Source: JBAXZR01 sp041670165 (GTDB lineage: Bacteria > Bacillota > Clostridia > Christensenellales > UBA1242). Taken from it: a stretch of 60,314 bases of DNA. Each line of letters opens with the position of its first letter. Positions within the stretch are counted from its first letter, which is position 1. Under the pieces are notes generated by a model. It was given only the letters and a program-made list of their open reading frames with translations, was not told where the DNA came from and made no database searches. Both the position numbers and the translations under genes were made by a program. The stretch is taken from the NCBI GenBank assembly GCA_041670165.1, contig JBAXZR010000007.1:1-60314 (forward strand), in the 5' to 3' direction. Shown here one piece after another: positions 36,925-45,367 of this stretch.

Positions 36925-37059
36925 TATATCTCGTTCCTTTATTGGTTTTGATTATAGTGTCAAGTGTGCCTTGTTGTCAAGGAAACAATGAATTTTTAGC
37001 TTCTTAACCTTGCTTTTTATGCCTAATCCTTGCAAAATTATGTTGATTCTTCAAAATCA

Positions 37060-37110
37060 GAAAATATCATAATAATTACATTCCATTGATTATTTTCATT
37101 TATTATGATT
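37060..37110 (-). terminator. Possible terminator overlapping the end of a type A LRR gene
   Basis: Ten-base arms ATCATAATAA (37066-37075) and TTATTATGAT (37100-37109) surround the stop codon and 24 bases after it; an AT-rich stretch with TTTT follows on the minus strand. All stem pairs are A/T except one on each side, so it is weak. Confidence 0.4.
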
Positions 37111-39340
37111 TTTTGGGTGGAAATTTAGGAGGAATTTTTGGCGTAAAATGTGGGGGAGTTGGTGGATTTTTTAAGGGCATAACTAGATTGGTTGAAGAAT
37201 CACTATCTTGATTTGTGGAAGCAGAATTCTTTTTCGAATTAAACATTTTTTCAAGTTCAACAAGGTTTGGATTGTATTTTGCTCTTTCTTCAATTTCATT
37301 TTTTAGTGATGCAACTTTTTTAGTATGGTTTTTTGAAATTATGATAAAAGCCGAAAAAAGCATAATACAAATTATTACACCAATGATTGTAATTGTGGGC
37401 ATAAAATCAATAGGTGCAATTTCCCATTTTGCAACAAGTGTTATGTTGTCATCAATTAAATAAATGCTATCCGGAGTGAAAAGAGTTTGATTATAAAACC
37501 AACCCTTAAAAATATATCGGGATTTGACAGGCGTTGCAAGTTCGCCAATTGGTGAATCAAAAGTTGCAACAATGTTTTCTATTGTATCTGGTGAACCATT
37601 AACATCAAATGAAATCGTGTATGTGTTTGCTTCAAAATTAGCTGACAATACTATTTCATTTTCATAATCGAACTCAGTTTCATTTGTTATTTTTTCATTA
37701 TTATAAATCCAGCTCTCAAGAGTGTAGCCAACCTTTGAAATGTTCTCATCAAAAAGTTCTTCATATTCTCTTCCTTTGCTAAGTTCTGAATTTATTTCGT
37801 TGTCGCTAATTACAAGCTTAACTTTCACAATCCACCTTGCGTAAAGGCAAGTGTTAAAATCAGGAACTGTGTCTAAAGCAAAGTCCCACTTGCTAACAAA
37901 GTTTTCTTCCTTAAACCAACCATCAAAATCTAAAGTTCCAAAAACTGGTGTTTCAGGTTCAGTGACAAGCATTCCAAAAACTGCACTTATGCTTGCCACT
38001 TCGCTTCCACCATTTGAATTGAAAGTAATTTCATATTCAGTTGGCGAGAAACTTTCAATAAAAGAAATTGGATTGTTATAATCAAAAACAGTACTTTCAG
38101 AAACCAAAACCCCACCATATGTCCAGCCAAGGAAAGTTTGATGTTCTCTTTGTGCAGTTTGAGTCAATGAGTCAGTGTATTCTTTTCCAGTTTCTGCTTC
38201 ACGAACAATAACTCCTGATTCATAGCTGTAACTTATATCAACAAACCATTTGGCGTATAGGGTTATGTCTTGATTTGGCATAACATTAAAAACAAAGTTA
38301 TGTGTCAGCTCTGTATCACTAAACCAACCGCCAAATCTGCAAATTCCCCTTGTTGGTGCAGTCGGCTCAACGACAACACTCCCTTCATCACTTGTTATGC
38401 TTTGAACTCCGCTTCCACCGTTTGAATTGAAAGAGATTGTTGAAGATTCATAAGCAAAAATGTGATTAGCATAGGTACTCCAATTTGTTGCTGACTTATA
38501 TGCTTGCAAACTACTAGCTGGAACATAAATTTTTAAACTGATATTATGATTTTCAAAAGTTTCACTCTTTATTGGTGCTGGCGTCATACTTCTCATATTT
38601 ACACATGTCAAATTTGTGCAGTTAGAAAAAGCATAATTTTCAATATTAGCTACACTGCTTGGTATTGTGATGCTCGTAATATTACTATGACTAAAAGAAA
38701 AAATATCAATAGTTGTTACACTACTTGGAATAATGACGCTTGTAAGTTTTTTACAAGAATAAAAAGCAACGGATTCTACAATTATCACACCATCTGGAAT
38801 TGTGTATGAAGAGCCTTGTTTTTCAGCAGGATATTGCAAAAGTATAGTTTTATCTTTATTAAACAAAACTCCGTCTTCACTTAAATAATTTGCATTATCA
38901 TTTGAAACAGATATATTCGTAAGACTTGTGCAAAAACCAATAGCTGAAATACCAATGCTAATTACATTGCTTGAAATAGAAATACTAGTCAGTTTTGAGC
39001 TAATACTGAAAGCATAATAGCCAAAAGTTGTAATGCTTTCAGGAATTGAAATTGTTACAAGATTTGCGCAACTATAAAATCCATAATTAGCAATTGCCTT
39101 GACGGGCTTGCCGTTGTATGAGCTAGGAATTTCAATGTATGCTTCATTTGTAGCAGTTCCTTTTGAAACTGAATAAGCTGTGTCGTTGTCAATAAGTGTG
39201 TAACTTAGACCTGTAGTTCCTTCAGCACAAACATTCATAGTTGGGGTTAGATTAGTTAGAAAAAAAACGCCACACAAAAAACAAAGTTGCAAAAAAGCAA
39301 TCAAACAAAAATTAACAAAACTTTTCTTTATATTATTAAT
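37103..39340 (-). CDS. BspA-like LRR surface protein, type A with proline-rich cytosolic tail (AUU start)
   Basis: About 745 residues: signal peptide ending near V-C-A-E-G, a short LRR array (about eight units with one D-G-V-L-F island), several InlB-type repeats (F-N-S-N-G-G, W-F-S-D, L-Y-A-K-W, L-Y-A-R-W), a membrane helix and a cytosolic tail of about 70 residues. The tail has the motif Y-N-P-N-L-V-E-L-E-K, then a serine/asparagine-rich linker and P-P-T-P-P-H-F-T-P-K-I-P-P-K. The same tail type occurs in the protein at 50881. The in-frame TTG at 39304 would cut off the basic N-region. ATT at 39340, 8 bases after AGGAG, gives M-N-N-I-K-K-S and a complete signal peptide. It stands between aspS and leuS. 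Confidence 0.85.
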   Translation of the reverse strand: MNNIKKSFVNFCLIAFLQLCFLCGVFFLTNLTPTMNVCAEGTTGLSYTLIDNDTAYSVSKGTATNEAYIEIPSSYNGKPVKAIANYGFYSCANLVTISIPESITTFGYYAFSISSKLTSISISSNVISIGISAIGFCTSLTNISVSNDNANYLSEDGVLFNKDKTILLQYPAEKQGSSYTIPDGVIIVESVAFYSCKKLTSVIIPSSVTTIDIFSFSHSNITSITIPSSVANIENYAFSNCTNLTCVNMRSMTPAPIKSETFENHNISLKIYVPASSLQAYKSATNWSTYANHIFAYESSTISFNSNGGSGVQSITSDEGSVVVEPTAPTRGICRFGGWFSDTELTHNFVFNVMPNQDITLYAKWFVDISYSYESGVIVREAETGKEYTDSLTQTAQREHQTFLGWTYGGVLVSESTVFDYNNPISFIESFSPTEYEITFNSNGGSEVASISAVFGMLVTEPETPVFGTLDFDGWFKEENFVSKWDFALDTVPDFNTCLYARWIVKVKLVISDNEINSELSKGREYEELFDENISKVGYTLESWIYNNEKITNETEFDYENEIVLSANFEANTYTISFDVNGSPDTIENIVATFDSPIGELATPVKSRYIFKGWFYNQTLFTPDSIYLIDDNITLVAKWEIAPIDFMPTITIIGVIICIMLFSAFIIISKNHTKKVASLKNEIEERAKYNPNLVELEKMFNSKKNSASTNQDSDSSTNLVMPLKNPPTPPHFTPKIPPKFPPKKS

Positions 39341-39447
39341 TTTTATTTCTCCTATTATTTATACAATAATACATTATTTAATTTTTAAAAGCAAAGTTTA
39401 ATGAAAAAAAGTTAATTTTGAATAGTTTAAGAAAATAATAAATAAAA

Positions 39448-39481
39448 AAATCTCTTTACTAAAATTAATAATAAAGAGATT
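39448..39481 (-). terminator. Terminator of leuS
   Basis: A 10-bp stem AATCTCTTTA/TAAAGAGATT with a 13-base loop is followed by seven T on the minus strand. Confidence 0.8.
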
Positions 39482-39529
39482 AATAAATAATTTATATAAT
39501 TTGATATGTTTATAAAATTTGATATAATT

Positions 39530-41965
39530 TTAAACAAAGTTGATTAGGCGGTTAGGAATGAGAATTGTTTTGTGAGAAACAAAAGTGCTAAGAGCTTCTT
39601 TAACTTTTGGGTTTTCTTTTGCAACTGCTTCAATTTCATCTTGAGTAGCACTTGTGCTAACAACAATTCTTACAACAATTTTGCTTCTGATTTGAACTGC
39701 AATTTCAATTTCATCAAGCACAAGTTTATCCTTGTTCCATGTTGGATATTTTTGGTTGTGAATTGAGAAAGGCATGCCAATTTGTTCCCAAAGCTCTTCA
39801 CTTAAATGTGGAGCACAAGGTGCAATCATAATTAGAAAATCTTTTGCGATTTCTCTCATAAGGAATCCATTTTTGATTTCATTCAATTCATATTTATTCA
39901 TGGCATTAACAAGTTCCATCATACGAGCAATGCTTGTGTTGAAAGCAAAAACTTCCATTCCTTTTTCAACTTCGCTTATTGAGTAATTTCTTACTCTATC
40001 AAGTTCTTTTTCTTCTTTGCCATAAACTGTTTCGTTTTCAAGTTTTGCTTTTCCAAAGGAAAGAACAACACGAGAAAACCTTTCAATAAATTTTGCAATA
40101 CTCTTGATTCCTTCATCGTTCCAAGGTCCGCCATCTGTGTAATTGAAACCAAACATAAGGTAAAGTCTGAGTGCATCAGAACCATATTCTGAAATTATGT
40201 CATCGGCACTAACTGTGTTACCACGGCTCTTGCTCATTTTTTGTCCGTCTGAACCAAGAATCATACCTTGGTGTACAAGGCTTGCAAATGGTTCATCAAA
40301 GTCAATTTTTCCAATATCTTTAAGAAATTTTGTGATAAATCTTGAATACAAAAGGTGCATTGTTGCATGTTCAATTCCACCAACATATTTGTCTACTGGG
40401 CACATTTTGTTAACGATTTCACTTGAAAACATTTCATCGTTAATTTTTGCTGACGGATAACGAAATTGATACCAAGTGCTACATACAAATGTGTCAAGGG
40501 TGTCAGGATCTCTTCTTGCCTTTCCGCCACACTTTGGACAAGTGCAATTCATAAATTCTTCATTTTTGCTGAGTGGACTTCTGCCATCTGGCGTCCAGTC
40601 AACATTGTATGGAAGTTTAACAGGCAAATCTTTTTCTGGAACGGCTACAATGCCACATTTTTCACAATGAACAACAGGAATTGGACAACCCCAATACCTT
40701 TGACGAGAAACACTCCAATCACGGAATTTGTAGTTTGTTTTAAATCTGCCTTTTCCAAGAGTTTCAAGTTTTTTGGTGATTTTTGACTTTGCTTCTTCAC
40801 TTGTCATACCATCAAATTCGGCACTTTCCATAAGCATGCCATAATCAGTGAAAGGAAGAGTTCCAAGTGAGCCGTCTTTTGACTTGATTACTTGAATAAC
40901 TGGAACATTATATTTTAACGCAAAATCAAAATCTCTTTCATCATGAGCTGCAACACCCATAACCGCACCAGTTGCATAAGAGCCAAGAACATAATCGGCA
41001 ATGTAAATTGGAACTTTTTTGCCGTTTATTGGATTGATTGCATAAGAACCAGTGAAAACACCAGTCTTTTCAGTTGTTGTGTTTTGTCTTTCAATTTCAT
41101 CTTTTGATGCAGTTTGTTTGATATATTTTTCAACTGCTTCTTTTTGCTCTTTTTTTGTGAGTTCTTTAACAACTGGGAGTTCAGGAGCAAGAACAAGCCA
41201 ACTAACTCCAAAAAGAGTGTCTATACGAGAAGTGAAAACAGTGATTTTTTTGCCATTTTCAAGGTCAAAATCAACTTCACTTCCAACACTTTTGCCAATC
41301 CAATTTTTTTGAAGAGTTTTTGTTCTTTCTGGCCAATCAATTCTGTTAAGTCCTTCAAGAAGTTGTTCAGCATATGCTGTGATTTTGAAGAACCATTGTG
41401 TCAAATCTTTTCTGATTACTTGACTTCCGCATCTTTCACATTTGCCGTCTACAACTTGTTCGTTGGCAAGAGTTGTGTTGCAAGAAGTACACCAATTGAC
41501 AGGCGCATATTTTTGATATGCAAGTCCGTTTTCATAAAGCTTAGTGAAAAGCCATTGTGTCCAACGGTAATAGTTTTCTTCACATGTTTTGACTTCATAT
41601 TCCCAATTGAAAGTTGCACCCATGTTTTTAAGCTGATTTTCCATGACTGCCATGTTGTGTTCAGTGCTATCTTTTGGGTGAATTCCTGTTTTGATGGCAT
41701 AGTTTTCAGCTGGAAGACCAAAAGCATCAAAGCCCATTGGTTGAAAAACTTCAAACCCTTTAAGTCGTTTGAATCTGCCATACGAATCAGAAAGTCCATA
41801 GTTCCACCAATGTCCAAGGTGAAGTTTTGCTCCGCTTGGATATGAAAACATTTCTAGCAAATAAAACTTATTTGGTTTTTCTGGGTGAAATTTGTATATA
41901 TCTTCTTTTGCCCAGCGTTCTCTCCATTTTTTTTCCATTTCCAAAACGGCTTTGTTTTCTGTCAT
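39530..41965 (-). CDS. leuS: Leucyl-tRNA synthetase
   Basis: The enzyme charges tRNA-Leu. The 811-residue class I synthetase has the HIGH signature as H-L-G-H at residues 49-52, a zinc-binding C-x2-C pair set (W-C-T-S-C and C-E-R-C), the CP1 editing domain and K-M-S-K-S at 576-580, in bacterial-type order and length. AAGGAG precedes the ATG. A sigma-A type promoter lies about 55 bases upstream (42020-42048). The leader is too short for a T-box riboswitch. Confidence 0.97.
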   Translation of the reverse strand: MTENKAVLEMEKKWRERWAKEDIYKFHPEKPNKFYLLEMFSYPSGAKLHLGHWWNYGLSDSYGRFKRLKGFEVFQPMGFDAFGLPAENYAIKTGIHPKDSTEHNMAVMENQLKNMGATFNWEYEVKTCEENYYRWTQWLFTKLYENGLAYQKYAPVNWCTSCNTTLANEQVVDGKCERCGSQVIRKDLTQWFFKITAYAEQLLEGLNRIDWPERTKTLQKNWIGKSVGSEVDFDLENGKKITVFTSRIDTLFGVSWLVLAPELPVVKELTKKEQKEAVEKYIKQTASKDEIERQNTTTEKTGVFTGSYAINPINGKKVPIYIADYVLGSYATGAVMGVAAHDERDFDFALKYNVPVIQVIKSKDGSLGTLPFTDYGMLMESAEFDGMTSEEAKSKITKKLETLGKGRFKTNYKFRDWSVSRQRYWGCPIPVVHCEKCGIVAVPEKDLPVKLPYNVDWTPDGRSPLSKNEEFMNCTCPKCGGKARRDPDTLDTFVCSTWYQFRYPSAKINDEMFSSEIVNKMCPVDKYVGGIEHATMHLLYSRFITKFLKDIGKIDFDEPFASLVHQGMILGSDGQKMSKSRGNTVSADDIISEYGSDALRLYLMFGFNYTDGGPWNDEGIKSIAKFIERFSRVVLSFGKAKLENETVYGKEEKELDRVRNYSISEVEKGMEVFAFNTSIARMMELVNAMNKYELNEIKNGFLMREIAKDFLIMIAPCAPHLSEELWEQIGMPFSIHNQKYPTWNKDKLVLDEIEIAVQIRSKIVVRIVVSTSATQDEIEAVAKENPKVKEALSTFVSHKTILIPNRLINFV

Positions 41966-42019
41966 ATTTTTCTCCTTAAAACAAGTAGTGCCTTTAGTTT
42001 ATAAAGTTTTAGTATGCAA

Positions 42020-42048
42020 ATCATAAGACAAATGCCTAACAAAGTCAA
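42020..42048 (-). promoter_or_regulatory. leuS promoter
   Basis: On the minus strand TTGACT (42043-42048) and TATGAT (42020-42025) are 17 bases apart. Confidence 0.65.
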
Positions 42049-42067
42049 GAAAACAACGGAACTATAT

Positions 42068-42132
42068 TGGGATAGCACCAAAAAAATTACGCGGATACGC
42101 AAACTTTGTTTGCTAACTCGCTATTTTTTCGG
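42068..42132 (-). repeat. Hairpin element, copy 1
   Basis: A stretch of about 65 bases folds, on the minus strand, into a long hairpin: an A-run pairs with a T-run, then GCG/CGC, then a symmetric internal loop, then GCAAAC/GTTTGC with an AAA loop. It lies just upstream of the leuS promoter and is an inverted, imperfect copy of 42445-42512. The end reads GGTGCTATCCC. Confidence 0.6.
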
Positions 42133-42444
42133 TTCTCCTCCCAACTCCTTCTCCTATTAAGGTGTTCGCTGAAAAAATATCTTGCCAAAACTAAATTTTG
42201 GCATAATTTTTCCTGCTCCAATTTTCAATCTTTAATAGATTCGATTAATATAACACGATAACATGGTTTTAAATTTCCCGCTTCTTATTTAATTTTTAAG
42301 TATTTATTATAATAATTATGTTTTTTACTACTAGAATATTTTTTAAGAGTAAATTTAATTGTAATGCTGAACTTTAGTTTGTACAGAAAATTGAAATACA
42401 CTTAAAAATTATTAAAAACAATTTATGTTACATAGTTTGGAGTT
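42133..42444. other. Non-coding interior between the two hairpin elements
   Basis: About 310 bases without a gene. A small hairpin GCCAAAA/TTTTGGC is present at about 42183-42202. I see no transposase or open frame of useful length. Confidence 0.5.
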
Positions 42445-42512
42445 CAAAAAAATAGCGAATTAGCAAAATAACTATTTTGCGTACCGCGTAAGTTTTTTGG
42501 TGCCACCCCAAA
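42445..42512 (+). repeat. Hairpin element, copy 2 (inverted)
   Basis: On the plus strand it has the same plan as copy 1: A-run, TAGCG, internal loop, GCAAAATA/TATTTTGC, GTACCGCG, T-run and GGTGCCACCCC. The apical stem sequence differs from copy 1 (GCAAAC there) but pairs perfectly in both, which is covariation within the pair. Confidence 0.6.
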
Positions 42513-42585
42513 ATGAAAAATAGCAAAAATGAAAATTTATACATATAAAATCATAGTCAATAAAAATAATTTTTGGTGGTGAAAA

Positions 42586-43062
42586 TTGAAATCAAAATTT
42601 TCTTTACCATTAGAAAAAGATGATAAAATGCCAAAGATTATTTCAGTTCTTGATGAAGAACTTTTAAAGCATTTGTTTGGTGGAAAACATGGACTTTTTT
42701 TAACATCAATGCAAGCCAAATATTTTGAGTTTGCCTCTTTTGTTGATGACAAAAAATTGTCATTATATTTTGCTCTTTGCTTTGATGAACTTTTGAAGTT
42801 TGCTGATGAATTAGGCATGATTATGACCCAAGCAGGCAGTGTTCCAAACTTTGCTAGTGGCGATGGAATTTGGCTAAGTGGCAGTCAAGTTGAAAACATA
42901 ATTTCTCTTTCAGAGATTAAAGTTTGTTTTTTAAACAAGCTTGAAGAACTTCAAATTGAATCAATGCTTGTTGAAAAACAAATAAAAATTGTTTCACTTA
43001 AAAAGCTGTGTAAAAAGATTTGCTTAAGTTGCAAAAAACTTAAATCATATTTCAAAAACTAA
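42586..43062 (+). CDS. Hypothetical protein
   Basis: I do not recognise this 158-residue protein. It is likely mostly helical (S-L-Y-F-A-L-C-F-D-E-L-L-K-F-A-D-E-L), has no signal peptide and ends in a basic stretch with several Cys (C-K-K-I-C-L-S-C-K-K-L-K). The start is TTG at 42586, 6 bases after GGTGG; an ATG lies 14 codons inside. It is transcribed away from leuS, right after the second hairpin element. Confidence 0.65.
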   Translation: MKSKFSLPLEKDDKMPKIISVLDEELLKHLFGGKHGLFLTSMQAKYFEFASFVDDKKLSLYFALCFDELLKFADELGMIMTQAGSVPNFASGDGIWLSGSQVENIISLSEIKVCFLNKLEELQIESMLVEKQIKIVSLKKLCKKICLSCKKLKSYFKN

Positions 43063-43103
43063 TAATTTGTTTTATTTTTGACAATATTTTTAATCTTTAA
43101 TTT

Positions 43104-44108
43104 TTAAAAGAAAGGATTGAACATTGAACCGAAAAATTTGATAATTGTAACAATGATATAGATAATAAAAATAACAAAACCAAAAACTATACTAATTATT
43201 ACGCCAATTCCAAAAGACTTTGCTTTTTTGGGGCAGTCTTTGCTAAGAACTCCCCACATAATCATTCCTATTAATGGAAATAGCAAACCAATAATTGTAA
43301 AAAAGAAACTGCTTCCATCTTGTTTTTGAAAGCCGTTTAAATTTTTGTTTAAACTAATATCTTTTTTTAGCAAATCAAAAATATTTTCTGTTTTATATGA
43401 GTTTTGAGAATGATATGATTTTTCTTGACATTGAGCAAAATACGATTTTGGTTTTTCTGTTTTTTCTTGGCTTTCATTTTGAAAGTTTTCTTGATTTTTG
43501 CATAATTCATCTATGTCATTAGCTTCAACAAAAGCTGTATTTTCAACATTGTCAGTGTTGGTTTGAATGGACTTATCAAAAACCAAACCATTTGTATTTT
43601 CAGTTTTGTCAAAAGTTGAATCATTAAAGCTGTCATTAAAACTAGTTTTGTTATTAAAATTATTATCAATGATTATTTTTTTAGAATTTTCTGTTTCATT
43701 AAGAAAATCATTTTCTACACTTGGAACTTTTATATCATCAAAAGTGATATTTTTAAATTCATTGTTAAAAGTGCTTTTTAATTCTTCGAAACTTTGTTCG
43801 TTTGAAAAATTTTCACTAGGATTTTTTTGATTGTCATCAAAATTGTTTATTATCGTGTTTGAAAAAAACTTGTTAGAACTGTCTTTAAACTCATTTTTTT
43901 CTTTCTTAAACTCATTGTTTTCATGATTAAACTCGTTGTCATTTGAAACAAATACATTTATAGTTGAATTGTTTTTATTATTAGAAAATGAATCTAAGCC
44001 ACTCGTGCCATCAGCACAAGAAAACTTAGATTCTTTAATATTTTTTCCACAAGAAGTGCAATAGCTTGAATCATCAAGATTGTTTTTTCCGCAGTATGGA
44101 CAATACAT
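43104..44108 (-). CDS. Zinc-ribbon membrane protein with long disordered linker
   Basis: The 334-residue protein starts with a zinc ribbon (C-P-Y-C at residues 3-6 and C-T-S-C at about 17-20), followed by about 220 residues rich in N, F, E, S and K with short repeats such as N-E-F-K, then a C-terminal hydrophobic region with about two helices joined by K-D-C-P-K-K-A-K-S. The C-terminal part matches the two smaller zinc-ribbon proteins that follow. Function unknown; zinc ribbons of this kind are common in clostridial membrane proteins. It is the first of three paralogues by coordinate and the last in transcription order. Confidence 0.8.
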   Translation of the reverse strand: MYCPYCGKNNLDDSSYCTSCGKNIKESKFSCADGTSGLDSFSNNKNNSTINVFVSNDNEFNHENNEFKKEKNEFKDSSNKFFSNTIINNFDDNQKNPSENFSNEQSFEELKSTFNNEFKNITFDDIKVPSVENDFLNETENSKKIIIDNNFNNKTSFNDSFNDSTFDKTENTNGLVFDKSIQTNTDNVENTAFVEANDIDELCKNQENFQNESQEKTEKPKSYFAQCQEKSYHSQNSYKTENIFDLLKKDISLNKNLNGFQKQDGSSFFFTIIGLLFPLIGMIMWGVLSKDCPKKAKSFGIGVIISIVFGFVIFIIYIIVTIIKFFGSMFNPFF

Positions 44109-44154
44109 TTTTTCACCTTTTTCTCTTGGATTGATTTAAAGACAAAATTAATTT

Positions 44155-44180
44155 TTAACAAAAAAGCAAAGTGCTTTTTA
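44155..44180 (-). terminator. Terminator of zinc-ribbon gene 44178-44489
   Basis: An 8-bp stem AAAAAGCA/TGCTTTTT with a 3-base loop overlaps the stop codon and is followed by T residues on the minus strand. Confidence 0.7.
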
Positions 44181-44489
44181 AATTAATGGAATTGCAAATA
44201 AAACGGGTATAAACAAACTAGCTACAAAATATAAAATTGAAATTCCGAAAGAAATACAAAAACCAATCAAAGCACCTTTTCCACATTGTTTGGCACAAAC
44301 AGGTTTTTCATCTTTCCAAATCAAAAACAACACAAGCCCAATAAGTGGCACTAATATTCCAAGAACAAGCCAAAGTGGACTGTTGTCATCAATGCCAGAA
44401 CCATTTTTAATTTTGCCAATTTGAGCCCCACAATGAACACAAAGAACTGCTTCATTTGAAATTTCTTTCCCACATTTTGGACAATACAT
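44178..44489 (-). CDS. Zinc-ribbon membrane protein
   Basis: The 103-residue protein has a zinc ribbon (C-P-K-C and C-V-H-C, residues 3-20), a short linker and two membrane helices separated by a basic loop W-K-D-E-K-P-V-C-A-K-Q-C-G-K-G-A-L-I-G. The same loop and helices occur in the neighbours at 43104 and 44623. The loop has two extra cysteines here. AAGGAG precedes the ATG. Confidence 0.82.
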   Translation of the reverse strand: MYCPKCGKEISNEAVLCVHCGAQIGKIKNGSGIDDNSPLWLVLGILVPLIGLVLFLIWKDEKPVCAKQCGKGALIGFCISFGISILYFVASLFIPVLFAIPLI

Positions 44490-44622
44490 TTTTTCTCCTT
44501 AATTTTTCTAAATCATATTTTTTTTTAATAAATGATTTATAAAAATTTCTGTTATATACATAGTATAAAAAAATTTAATATATTCATAAAATAAAATTTT
44601 TAATGAATAATTAAAAGATAGA

Positions 44623-44970
44623 TTACATTGAAGCCCCACCATAATAAGGCAATTGACTAAGATCAATTATCCCAGAAGATATCAAAGCAAACATGGCAAC
44701 AAACATTATTATTGAAAGAACAACTTCAGCTATAACACCAATGATAGCCCCTTTTGCTATAGATTTTGATCTTAGAGGAAATTCATTGTTCCAAACTGCC
44801 CACAAAATCAAACCAATTACTGGAAAAAAGAATCCGAGAACTGCCCAACCAGTGCTTCTTGAGTCATTAGGATTTACTTGTGTTTTTTTTGTTTGTTTAA
44901 CAGGAACTCCACAGCCTGTGCATACCACTGCTTCATCAGAAATTTCTTTACCACAATTTGTGCAAAACAT
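44623..44970 (-). CDS. Zinc-ribbon membrane protein
   Basis: The 115-residue protein has the zinc ribbon C-T-N-C and C-T-G-C (residues 3-20), then two membrane helices around W-N-N-E-F-P-L-R-S-K-S-I-A-K-G-A-I-I-G. It is the first in transcription of three tandem paralogues. AAAGGAG lies upstream of the ATG. Confidence 0.82.
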   Translation of the reverse strand: MFCTNCGKEISDEAVVCTGCGVPVKQTKKTQVNPNDSRSTGWAVLGFFFPVIGLILWAVWNNEFPLRSKSIAKGAIIGVIAEVVLSIIMFVAMFALISSGIIDLSQLPYYGGASM

Positions 44971-45043
44971 TTTTTACTCCTTTAAATATGTATTTACTAA
45001 ATATTATATCTATAACATTTAAAAGTCAATTATATACAAAATC

Positions 45044-45175
45044 TTGACAAGTTTTTTCCCCTTAATTGTTTATTTATGATTATTTCATGCAACAACTTTC
45101 CACAAATAATTGAGAATTGAATATCTTATGCAAAAAAAGGATAAAACATTTAAAAAGGTTCAAGAAGCCTTTTTA
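45044..45175 (+). other. Possible small-RNA locus (weak)
   Basis: A perfect TTGACA at 45044-45049 is followed about 100 bases later by a hairpin AAAAAGG/CCTTTTT (45152-45174) with a T-run. The -10 is poor. There is no open frame. Included as a low-confidence candidate within the gap 44971-45367. Confidence 0.2.
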
Positions 45176-45298
45176 TATAGTCTATATGCATATGTAAATT
45201 AATATGAGTGGCGACACTTCAACAAACCTAACAACAGTTTTTATTTTTCTAAGCAAAAAGCTTATAAAACAATATCATTTCTAGTAATTAGAGTTTAT

Positions 45299-45328
45299 CA
45301 AAAAAATGGGCAGTTAATTTGCCCATTT
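45299..45328 (-). terminator. Terminator of type B gene 45368-47602
   Basis: The stem AAATGGGCA/TGCCCATTT is followed on the minus strand by T residues. Confidence 0.8.
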
Positions 45329-45367
45329 GATTTTTAGTTGTTTTATAAAAATTTCTTTAAATATAAA

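Noticed and set aside
42068..42512. T-box riboswitch for leuS, suggested by GGTGGCACC and CGCGG-like text near leuS
   Set aside because: The leuS promoter lies between the hairpin element and the gene, the AGGGTGGNACCGCG order is not present, and the copy with GGTGGCACC is even farther upstream.
41966..42585. Hidden tRNA in the comparatively GC-rich gap near 42070
   Set aside because: No cloverleaf can be drawn; the GC-rich text belongs to the hairpin elements.
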